In this document: one piece after another, positions 23,675-29,785 of the stretch
Position numbering within the stretch: the first letter of the stretch is position 1
Layout: each line of letters begins with the position of its first letter
Assembly (NCBI GenBank): GCA_963640395.1
Contig: CAVHZH010000016.1
Span: forward strand, 1-29,785
Origin: W0P33-017 sp963640395
GTDB taxonomy: Bacteria; Bacillota; Clostridia; Lachnospirales; Lachnospiraceae
Direction of reading: 5' to 3'
Length of the DNA stretch: 29,785 bases
Notes under the pieces: generated by a model
Seen by the model: the letters and a program-made list of their open reading frames with translations, nothing else
Databases searched by the model: none
What the model was told of the DNA's origin: nothing
Program-made: the position numbers and the translations under genes

Positions 23675-24362
23675 TTATGACAAGCGGCTGGTCGTGCTCA
23701 CGAGAGAACGGGGAAAGATTACGGTGTTTGCGCGCGGGGCGCGCCGTCCGAACAGCTCGCTGTTAGCATCGACCAACCCATTTGCATTTGGAGAGTTTGA
23801 ATTATTTGAGGGAAAAACTGCATATAATGCCTGCAGGATCAACGTCAAAAGCTATTTCCGTGAGTTGACGGAGGATGTGGAGACGGCATATTACGGCTTC
23901 TATTTTCTGGAGCTGGCGGATTATTACGCGGTGGAAAATATAGAGGCAAAGGATATGTGCAATCTGCTCTATGCATCGCTGCGGGCGCTCACAAAGCCGG
24001 TCTTTCCAAACCGGCTTGTCCGCCGTATTTACGAATTGCGGATGTTCGTGCTGGCGGGAGAGTATCCGAACCTGTTCCGTTGTGTGTCCTGCGGGGCAAA
24101 GGAGAATTTACATACGTTCCACCTTGCGCGCGGCGGGATGCTCTGCGATGGATGCGGCGCGGTGATCGGTGGCGGGATCGATGTCGATGCATCGACACTG
24201 TATACGATGCAGTACATTGTCGCTACGCCGCTTGCGAAGCTGTACAGCTTTCAGGTGACGGAGGAAGTGCTGTCAGCGCTGGAGGGGATTCTGGATCTGT
24301 GTCTGAAGCGGTACACGGACAGGGAATTCCGTTCGCTCCAGTTAATTGACGGTTTGTGTTGA
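23619..24362 (+). CDS. recO: DNA repair protein RecO
   Basis: A 247-residue recombination mediator that loads RecA on SSB-coated DNA with RecR (RecFOR pathway). The N-terminal OB fold includes GMVLSAMPISDYDKRLVVLTRERGKITVFARGARRP (in part, SDYDKRLVVLTRERGK), and the C-terminal region has a zinc finger with C155, C158, C176 and C179. I start at the ATG at 23619, with AGGAGAGGA at 23602-23610, because MGQTILLNGMVL is the usual N-terminus. The frame is open further upstream (to 23511), but that extension overlaps the YqzL-like gene and looks unrelated. The stop codon overlaps the -35 of the next promoter. Confidence 0.93.
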   Translation: MGQTILLNGMVLSAMPISDYDKRLVVLTRERGKITVFARGARRPNSSLLASTNPFAFGEFELFEGKTAYNACRINVKSYFRELTEDVETAYYGFYFLELADYYAVENIEAKDMCNLLYASLRALTKPVFPNRLVRRIYELRMFVLAGEYPNLFRCVSCGAKENLHTFHLARGGMLCDGCGAVIGGGIDVDASTLYTMQYIVATPLAKLYSFQVTEEVLSALEGILDLCLKRYTDREFRSLQLIDGLC

Positions 24363-24387
24363 AATGAAACGTAAGAAATAGTATAAT
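24359..24387 (+). promoter_or_regulatory. Near-consensus promoter of the lipoprotein-glyS unit
   Basis: TTGAAA at 24359-24364, a 17-bp spacer and a perfect TATAAT at 24382-24387. The -35 overlaps the recO stop codon. It gives a leader of about 27 nt before the lipoprotein start. This is the best match to the sigma-A consensus in the window. Confidence 0.8.
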
Positions 24388-24420
24388 AAAGCGTATTTGA
24401 GACACATTGGAGGAAAAAAT

Positions 24421-25008
24421 ATGAAACGAATGATACGCGTCGGGGTGCTGCTCGTATTGACGGCGGCGGTGCTGGGCGGATGCGGAAAGGCGTTTTCCGC
24501 GGATATGGATACCGTCTATGTGCAGAAAAAGGGGACGGTCAAGGGTGCGAATGTCGCTGACTTTGACAAGGAATATTATGATGAAGCAGAACTTGAGAGC
24601 TTTATCAATGATACGGTGGATACATATATAGCAAAGGCAGGCGAGGGAACTGTCGAGGTGAAGGACTTTGCGGTAGAGGACGGTATTGCACATGTCTATC
24701 TGGATTATGCATGCGCAGAAGATTATGCGCAGTTTAACGGCGTTGATTTCTATGCAGGAACGGTGCTGGACGCAAAGGCAGACGGCTATGACATCCCGGA
24801 TGCGTTTACGGCAGTGACGGAAAAGGATATCGCGTGGGATGATCAGGACAACAAGATCGTGATCGTCGGGCAGCAGACACAGGTGAGAGTGGATGGAACC
24901 ATCCTGTTTGTATCATCGAATGCGAGCGTGATTGACAAGCATACGGCGGATGTGACCTATGATATTCTGGACGAGGAAGCACAGCCGGCATATATCGTAT
25001 ACAAATAA
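24421..25008 (+). CDS. Putative lipoprotein of unknown function
   Basis: A 195-residue protein with a lipoprotein signal peptide: basic start MKRMIRV, hydrophobic core VLLVLTAAVL and lipobox LGGC with the lipidated Cys at residue 21. The mature part is acidic and Tyr-rich, with no transmembrane segment, and looks like a small alternating alpha/beta domain; I do not recognise the family. The protein should be anchored on the outer face of the membrane. I use the ATG at 24421, with GGAGG nine bases upstream, rather than a TTG at 24397 that would precede the ribosome binding site. It is 17 bp upstream of the glycyl-tRNA synthetase gene and shares its promoter. Confidence 0.88.
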   Translation: MKRMIRVGVLLVLTAAVLGGCGKAFSADMDTVYVQKKGTVKGANVADFDKEYYDEAELESFINDTVDTYIAKAGEGTVEVKDFAVEDGIAHVYLDYACAEDYAQFNGVDFYAGTVLDAKADGYDIPDAFTAVTEKDIAWDDQDNKIVIVGQQTQVRVDGTILFVSSNASVIDKHTADVTYDILDEEAQPAYIVYK

Positions 25009-25025
25009 AAAATAAGAGAGGATAA

Positions 25026-26429
25026 ATGAACATGGAAAAGACAATGGACAAAATCGTTGCACTGGCGAAGGCGAGAGGCTTTGTATATCCCGGATCAGAG
25101 ATCTACGGCGGACTCGCAAACACATGGGATTACGGAAATCTCGGTGTCGAGCTGAAAAACAATGTAAAAAAGGCATGGTGGCAGAAGTTTGTGCAGGAGA
25201 ATCCCTACAATGTAGGTGTTGACTGTGCGATTCTGATGAATCCCCAGACATGGGTTGCTTCCGGACATCTCGGCGGTTTTTCAGATCCTTTGATGGATTG
25301 CAAGGAGTGTCATGAGCGTTTCCGTGCGGATAAGATCATCGAGGATTTTGCAGAGGAGAATGGGATCACCTTAGAGGATTCCGTAGACGGCTGGTCACAG
25401 GAAAAAATGATGAATTTCATCGAGGAGCATAACGTTCCCTGCCCGACCTGCGGCAAGCATAACTTTACCGATATCCGTCAGTTCAACCTGATGTTCAAGA
25501 CGTTTCAGGGCGTCACCGAGGATGCAAAAAATACCGTATACCTGCGTCCCGAGACTGCACAGGGCATTTTTGTCAACTTCAAGAACGTACAGCGTACATC
25601 CCGCAAAAAAGTGCCGTTTGGTATCGCACAGATCGGAAAATCCTTCCGTAATGAGATCACACCCGGTAACTTCACCTTCCGTACCAGAGAGTTTGAGCAG
25701 ATGGAATTAGAGTTCTTCTGCGAGCCGGGCACTGATCTGGAGTGGTTCCAGTATTGGAGAAGCTTCTGTCGCGACTGGCTGCTTTCTCTTGGCATGAAGG
25801 AGGAGGAGCTGCGCCTGCGTGACCATGATCCGGCAGAGCTGGCATTCTACAGCAAGGCAACGACTGATTTTGAGTTCTTATTCCCGTTTGGCTGGGGCGA
25901 GCTGTGGGGCATCGCAGACCGTACCGACTATGACCTGACCCAGCACCAGAATACATCCGGTCAGGATATGAGCTACTTTGATGATACAAAAAATGAAAAA
26001 TATATTCCGTATGTCATCGAGCCGTCGCTCGGTGCAGATCGTGTCGTACTCGCATTCCTTTGCGCTGCCTACGATGAGGAAAATATCGGAACCGAGGAGA
26101 AGCCCGACATGCGTACCGTGCTTCATTTCCACCCGGCATTAGCACCGGTCAAGATCGGTGTGCTGCCGCTGTCAAAGAAGCTGAACGAGGGCGCTGAGAA
26201 GGTATTTACACAGTTGTCCAAAAAGTATAACTGCGAGTTTGACGACCGTGGAAATATCGGAAAGCGTTACCGCCGTCAGGATGAGATCGGAACACCGTTC
26301 TGCGTGACCTACGATTTTGATTCCGAGGAGGATGGGGCAGTGACTGTCCGTTTCCGTGATTCCATGGAGCAGGAACGTGTCAAGATCGATGAGCTGGATG
26401 CATATTTTTCGGATAAATTTGACTTCTGA
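25026..26429 (+). CDS. glyS: Glycine--tRNA ligase, single-chain archaeal/eukaryotic type
   Basis: A 467-residue class II synthetase that charges tRNA-Gly. The N-terminus MDKIVALAKARGFVYPGSEIYGG is typical of the homodimeric (alpha-2) form. Two CxxC pairs (CKECHERF and CPTCGKHN) are present in the insertion. The motif 2 region is FRNEITPGNFTFRTREFEQME (in part, FRNEITPG), and the motif 3 region is EPSLGADRVVLAFL. The C-terminal anticodon-binding domain starts near residue 365 (HPALAPVKIGVLPL). It is unrelated to the tetrameric GlyQS of E. coli and Bacillus. Start is 25026 or, equally plausibly, the ATG at 25032; GAGAGG at 25016-25021 is 4 or 10 nt away. Location after recO parallels the recO-glyQS order of Bacillus. 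Confidence 0.95.
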   Translation: MNMEKTMDKIVALAKARGFVYPGSEIYGGLANTWDYGNLGVELKNNVKKAWWQKFVQENPYNVGVDCAILMNPQTWVASGHLGGFSDPLMDCKECHERFRADKIIEDFAEENGITLEDSVDGWSQEKMMNFIEEHNVPCPTCGKHNFTDIRQFNLMFKTFQGVTEDAKNTVYLRPETAQGIFVNFKNVQRTSRKKVPFGIAQIGKSFRNEITPGNFTFRTREFEQMELEFFCEPGTDLEWFQYWRSFCRDWLLSLGMKEEELRLRDHDPAELAFYSKATTDFEFLFPFGWGELWGIADRTDYDLTQHQNTSGQDMSYFDDTKNEKYIPYVIEPSLGADRVVLAFLCAAYDEENIGTEEKPDMRTVLHFHPALAPVKIGVLPLSKKLNEGAEKVFTQLSKKYNCEFDDRGNIGKRYRRQDEIGTPFCVTYDFDSEEDGAVTVRFRDSMEQERVKIDELDAYFSDKFDF

Positions 26430-26445
26430 TTTTGGTATTTGGTAC

Positions 26446-26473
26446 TTGCGAAATAGAAAATATATGGTAAAAT
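26446..26473 (+). promoter_or_regulatory. Candidate promoter of ppdK
   Basis: TTGCGA at 26446-26451, a 16-bp spacer and TAAAAT at 26468-26473 with TGG just before it (extended -10). Transcription from here would give a leader of roughly 230 nt before ppdK that contains the hairpins at 26500-26600. Confidence 0.5.
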
Positions 26474-26494
26474 AAATTATGTGCGACCTTTTTT

Positions 26495-26575
26495 GCAATA
26501 AAGTGTGCGCTCGAGCGGTATGCGAAGCATATACTTCATTTCCGCGAGATGCGCATTCTGCCCGGAGGGCTTTTT
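26495..26575 (+). repeat. Structured intergenic element ending in a short terminator-like hairpin
   Basis: In order: a TGCGC segment containing the palindrome CGCTCGAGCG; a TATGC-GAA-GCATA hairpin at about 26519-26531; a CCGCG...TGCGCA segment that can pair imperfectly back to the first; then GCCC-GGA-GGGC (26560-26570) followed by TTTTT (26571-26575). The GAA-capped mini-hairpin resembles the one at 23375-23385. It could be a repeat element, the terminator of glyS, or an attenuating leader of ppdK. The final stem is only 4 bp, so termination would be weak. Confidence 0.5.
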
Positions 26576-26603
26576 ATGTATAGGGACTTCCTATTACATA
26601 AAA
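26571..26603. repeat. AT-rich inverted repeat in the ppdK leader
   Basis: TTTATGTATAGG at about 26573-26584 pairs with CCTATTACATAAA at about 26590-26602, leaving one bulged base. Its left arm overlaps the T-run of the GCCC-GGA-GGGC hairpin, so this stem would sequester that run in the RNA and could work as an anti-terminator. This role is inferred only from geometry. Confidence 0.45.
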
Positions 26604-26708
26604 AAATAACTGCAGAAGGTCTGCTCATTGCGTGTTGTAGCGGCTGTCTGGGACAGGTCGCATGACATATCATTACACTCAATATTATATTTTAGGAGGA
26701 ATGTCAAA

Positions 26709-29345
26709 ATGGCAAACAAATGGGTTTACATGTTCAGCGAAGGCGACATGAGCATGCGTAATCTTCTTGGTGGAAAGGGTGCAAACCTTGCCGAGATGAC
26801 AAGCATCGGACTTCCTGTTCCGCAGGGATTCACGATCACAACAGAGGCTTGTACACAGTACTATGAGGATGGACGCAAGATCAACGATGAGATCATGGCA
26901 CAGGCTATGGAAGGCGTTAAGAAGATGGAGGAGATCAACGGCAAAAAGTTCGGCGATCTGAAGAATCCTTTATTAGTATCCGTTCGTTCCGGTGCCAGAG
27001 CTTCTATGCCCGGTATGATGGACACCATCTTAAACCTCGGTTTAAATGACGAGGTTGTTGCAGCAATGATCGCTGGTAACCCTGATCCGAAGTTCGAGCG
27101 TTTCGTATATGATTCTTATAGACGTTTCATCCAGATGTTCTCTGATGTCGTAATGGAAGTTGGTAAGAAGTATTTCGAGCAGTTGATCGACCAGATGAAA
27201 GAGAAGAAGGGTGTTCAGTTCGACGTAGAGCTGACCGCTGCTGATCTGAAGGAGCTGGCTGAGCAGTTCAAGGCTGAGTACAAGAAGCAGTTGGGAGAGG
27301 ATTTCCCTTCAGATCCTGTAGAGCAGTTGAAGCTGGCTATCGAGGCTGTATTCCGTTCATGGGACAACCCTCGTGCAAACGTTTATCGTCGTGACAACGA
27401 TATCCCTTATTCATGGGGAACCGCTGTTAACGTAATGCCGATGGTATTTGGTAACTTAAATGATGAGTCTGGTACAGGTGTTGCATTTACACGTGATCCT
27501 GCAACCGGAGAGAAAAAGCTGATGGGTGAGTTCTTGATCAACGCACAGGGCGAGGACGTAGTAGCAGGTGTCCGTACACCTATGCCGATCGCTCAGATGG
27601 AGCAGGAGTTCCCTGAGGCATATGCAGAGTTCATCAAGGTATGTGATATCCTTGAGAACCACTATCATGACATGCAGGATATGGAGTTCACCGTAGAGAA
27701 CAAGAAGCTGTTCATGCTTCAGTGCCGTAACGGTAAGAGAACTGCTCCCGCTGCATTAAAGATCGCTTGCGACTTAGTTGATGAGGGACACAAGACCGAG
27801 GAAGAAGCAGTAGCTATGATCGATCCTCGTAACTTAGATACCTTATTACATCCCCAGTTCGATGCTGCTGCATTAAAGGCTGCTACACCGATCGGAAAGG
27901 GACTTGGTGCTTCTCCGGGAGCTGCCTGCGGTAAGGTCGTATTTACTGCTGATGATGCAGTTGCTTGGAACGAGCGTGGCGAGAAGGTCGTTTTAGTTCG
28001 TCTTGAGACCTCTCCCGAAGATATTACAGGTATGAAGGCTGCTCAGGGTATCCTGACTGTCCGTGGTGGTATGACTTCTCATGCAGCCGTAGTTGCACGT
28101 GGTATGGGAACCTGCTGCGTATCCGGATGCGGAGATATCGCTATGGATGAGGAGAACAAGCAGTTCACCTTAGCAGGACAGAAGTTTACAGAGGGATCAG
28201 AGATCTCTATCGACGGTACAACCGGTAACATCTACGCTGGTATCATCCCTACCGTAGACGCTACGATCGCCGGTGAGTTTGGTCGTGTAATGGCTTGGGC
28301 TGACAAGTATCGTACATTAAAGGTTCGTACAAATGCTGATACACCCACAGATGCAAAGAAGGCTCGCGAGCTGGGCGCTGAGGGTATCGGACTTTGCCGT
28401 ACCGAGCATATGTTCTTCGAGGAGGACAGAATCGCAGCATTCCGTGAGATGATCTGTTCTGATACCGTTGAGGAGCGTGAGGCAGCATTAGAGAAGATCC
28501 TTCCTTATCAGCAGGGAGATTTCAAGGCTCTGTATGAGGCACTTGAGGGCAACCCGGTTACTATCCGTTTCCTCGATCCGCCGCTTCATGAGTTCGTTCC
28601 CACTGAGGAGGACGATATCAAGAAGTTAGCTGACGCACAGGGCAAGAGCGTTGAGGATATCAAGACGATCATCGCTTCCCTGCACGAGTTCAACCCGATG
28701 ATGGGTCATCGTGGATGCCGTCTGGCTGTTACCTATCCTGAGATTGCCAAGATGCAGACAAAGGCTGTCATCCGTGCCGCAATCGAGGTTCAGAAAGCAC
28801 ATCCTGACTGGAATGTAAAGCCCGAGATCATGATTCCGTTAGTATGTGAGCTCAAAGAGTTAAAGTATGTAAAGAAGGTTGTTGTTGAGACCGCAGATGC
28901 AGAGATCGCAGCAGCAGGCGTTCAGTTAGAGTACGAAGTAGGTACTATGATCGAGATCCCTCGTGCAGCTCTGACTGCTGATGAGATCGCTACAGAGGCA
29001 GACTTCTTCTGCTTTGGTACAAACGACCTGACTCAGATGACATTCGGCTTCTCACGTGACGATGCTGGTAAGTTCTTAGACGCTTACTATGACAACAAGA
29101 TCTTCGAGAACGATCCGTTTGCTAAGTTAGACCAGACCGGCGTTGGCAAGCTGATGGAGATGGCTATCAAGCTTGGTAAGCCTGTAAATCCGAAGCTTCA
29201 CGTAGGTATCTGTGGAGAGCACGGTGGAGATCCTTCTTCTGTTGAGTTCTGCCACAAGATCGGTCTTGACTATGTTTCATGCTCACCGTTCCGTGTGCCG
29301 ATCGCAAGACTGGCAGCAGCACAGGCAGCTATCAACAGTAAGTAG
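26709..29345 (+). CDS. ppdK: Pyruvate, phosphate dikinase
   Basis: An 878-residue enzyme that interconverts pyruvate + ATP + Pi and phosphoenolpyruvate + AMP + PPi; in Clostridia it often serves PPi-dependent glycolysis. Domains: N-terminal nucleotide-binding domain (starting NKWVYMFSEGD, with SVRSGARASMPGMMDT), a swivelling phospho-His domain with catalytic H458 in GGMTSHAAVVARG, and a C-terminal PEP/pyruvate TIM barrel with GICGEHGGDP (C835) and FGTNDLTQM. Size and residue numbering are close to the Clostridium symbiosum enzyme. The start is the ATG at 26709 with AGGAGG at 26694-26699; the frame is open further upstream, but that part lies in the leader. Codon use differs visibly from its neighbours (more GCT, GTT, CGT and GAG), as expected for a very highly expressed gene. 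Confidence 0.97.
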   Translation: MANKWVYMFSEGDMSMRNLLGGKGANLAEMTSIGLPVPQGFTITTEACTQYYEDGRKINDEIMAQAMEGVKKMEEINGKKFGDLKNPLLVSVRSGARASMPGMMDTILNLGLNDEVVAAMIAGNPDPKFERFVYDSYRRFIQMFSDVVMEVGKKYFEQLIDQMKEKKGVQFDVELTAADLKELAEQFKAEYKKQLGEDFPSDPVEQLKLAIEAVFRSWDNPRANVYRRDNDIPYSWGTAVNVMPMVFGNLNDESGTGVAFTRDPATGEKKLMGEFLINAQGEDVVAGVRTPMPIAQMEQEFPEAYAEFIKVCDILENHYHDMQDMEFTVENKKLFMLQCRNGKRTAPAALKIACDLVDEGHKTEEEAVAMIDPRNLDTLLHPQFDAAALKAATPIGKGLGASPGAACGKVVFTADDAVAWNERGEKVVLVRLETSPEDITGMKAAQGILTVRGGMTSHAAVVARGMGTCCVSGCGDIAMDEENKQFTLAGQKFTEGSEISIDGTTGNIYAGIIPTVDATIAGEFGRVMAWADKYRTLKVRTNADTPTDAKKARELGAEGIGLCRTEHMFFEEDRIAAFREMICSDTVEEREAALEKILPYQQGDFKALYEALEGNPVTIRFLDPPLHEFVPTEEDDIKKLADAQGKSVEDIKTIIASLHEFNPMMGHRGCRLAVTYPEIAKMQTKAVIRAAIEVQKAHPDWNVKPEIMIPLVCELKELKYVKKVVVETADAEIAAAGVQLEYEVGTMIEIPRAALTADEIATEADFFCFGTNDLTQMTFGFSRDDAGKFLDAYYDNKIFENDPFAKLDQTGVGKLMEMAIKLGKPVNPKLHVGICGEHGGDPSSVEFCHKIGLDYVSCSPFRVPIARLAAAQAAINSK

Positions 29346-29487
29346 GAGTTCTCTTTCCTTTGGATTACCGCTTGGTTTCAAGGAAACAGAAGTCTATCGA
29401 AAGGCTAACGATTAGTATTTAAGGAAAAATCAATGGAGAGATGCCACCGTAAGGGTGCTTATCGACCTTGATTAAAAACTGAACTAT
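29346..29487 (+). other. Structured non-coding stretch after ppdK
   Basis: No gene is seen here. The region holds consecutive small stems: GTTTC-AAG-GAAAC near 29377-29391; CTA-TCG with CGATTAG near 29393-29416; and an AATCAA...TTGATT outer stem (about 29429-29474) enclosing CACC-GTAAG-GGTG. These lead into the strong terminator at 29488. It could be the ppdK 3' UTR, a small RNA, or a leader of the next gene. I could not match it to a known riboswitch consensus. Confidence 0.35.
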
Positions 29488-29541
29488 AATAAGCGTATCA
29501 TTAGAAATAGTGATACGCTTATTCTTTTCCTTTACTTTTTT
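29488..29541 (+). terminator. Strong intrinsic terminator after ppdK
   Basis: A perfect 13-bp stem (29488-29500 with 29511-29523, AATAAGCGTATCA) with a 10-nt loop, followed by a T-rich tail ending in TTTTTT at 29536-29541. It should end the ppdK transcript. Confidence 0.85.
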
Positions 29542-29601
29542 CTGAATTCCTTCTTATCACATCGTATGTCTGGACAAACGGGCATCCTGGCAGAACGGAG
29601 A

Positions 29602-29630
29602 TTGAAGTAAACTTCTTTTTGTGATAAGCT
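29602..29630 (+). promoter_or_regulatory. Candidate promoter for the partial gene at the window end
   Basis: TTGAAG at 29602-29607, a 17-bp spacer and TAAGCT at 29625-29630 with TGA just before it. The -10 is weak, but its TGA-TAAG form is the same as in the csp promoter. It lies about 52 bp before the partial start codon. The rest of 29542-29681 shows nothing else I can name. Confidence 0.35.
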
Positions 29631-29681
29631 AAGTATTAAAGACGCAATAAAAGCCAGTTCTGTTTAGAGAGGAAATACATT

Positions 29682-29785
29682 ATGCCGCAGGAAGAATTGC
29701 TGAAAAAGCCGAAGAATGAAAATAATCGCTATATGCAGGTGGAACAGGAGGAACTTTTTAAGTATACGGATGCCCGTGCCCATTC
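29682..29785 (+). CDS. Partial CDS, unknown protein (N-terminus only)
   Basis: An ATG at 29682 preceded by GAGAGGA opens a frame of 34 codons that is still open at the window edge. The visible peptide starts MPQEELLKKPKNENNRYMQ and continues with an acidic EQEELFKYTDARAH stretch. It is hydrophilic, has no signal peptide and no motif I recognise. The promoter-like element and terminator upstream support a new transcription unit. The product cannot be named from what is visible. Confidence 0.55.
   Translation, partial: MPQEELLKKPKNENNRYMQVEQEELFKYTDARAH

Noticed and set aside
29346..29541. Known riboswitch (glycine, THF, cobalamin, c-di-GMP) before the last partial gene
   Set aside because: Fragments such as GGAGAG and ACCGTAAGGG look suggestive, but the conserved cores of these classes could not be completed. 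I therefore left it as unnamed structure.
1..29785. Defence island, prophage, integrative element or biosynthetic cluster
   Set aside because: Every long gene belongs to core metabolism, translation, repair or membrane functions. No integrase, transposase, toxin-antitoxin pair, NRPS/PKS or RiPP genes were seen.

Overview
The window reads as a stretch of ordinary chromosome from a Gram-positive anaerobe of the class Clostridia, most likely family Lachnospiraceae (Roseburia/Eubacterium/Coprococcus-like). The indications are moderate GC, strong AGGAGG-type ribosome binding sites, a single-chain archaeal/eukaryotic-type glycyl-tRNA synthetase, pyruvate phosphate dikinase, a PurO-type IMP cyclohydrolase beside a stand-alone AICAR formyltransferase, an era-yqzL-recO cluster and a PolI with a dead proofreading domain. 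The assignment comes from gene content and not from a database match. All supported genes lie on the + strand. I see no rRNA, tRNA, CRISPR array, prophage or transposase.

Layout. 1-132: a long perfect hairpin (a repeat seen again at 23.4 kb), an extended -10 and a second hairpin. 133-4662: a compact run of hotdog thioesterase, polA, coaE and a YycJ/WalJ-type metallo-hydrolase. 4710-6384: an ACT-domain protein and its UPF0210 (DUF711) partner, a conserved pair of unknown function. 6398-8332: the last two steps of IMP synthesis, split over a PurO-like cyclohydrolase and an AICAR formyltransferase. 8357-9950: tgt and yajC. 10028-18911: a probable seven-gene amino-acid operon, leuB-ilvD-ilvB-serC-serA-DUF1015-mscS, with gaps of 39 bp or less or overlaps. 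19047-19247: a cold-shock protein with its own promoter and strong terminator. 19411-23261: an M16C (PreP-like) metallopeptidase translationally coupled to era. 23262-23485: a dense array of inverted repeats that separates era from a YqzL-like small gene and recO. 24421-26429: a lipoprotein of unknown function with a near-consensus promoter, then glycyl-tRNA synthetase. 26430-29345: a structured leader and ppdK, whose codon use suggests high expression. 29346-29785: several hairpins, a strong terminator, and the first 34 codons of an unidentified gene cut by the window edge.

How the genes work together. The amino-acid operon makes branched-chain precursors (IlvB, IlvD, LeuB) and phosphoserine (SerA, SerC). 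No serB is present, but a DUF1015 protein is translationally coupled to serA and carries an ADGHHRAA motif that resembles the ParB/SerK-type signature. This is the most interesting functional lead in the window. The second most interesting material is non-coding: related, partly covarying hairpins at 20-54, 23335-23360 and 23430-23459, and a multi-hairpin leader before ppdK.
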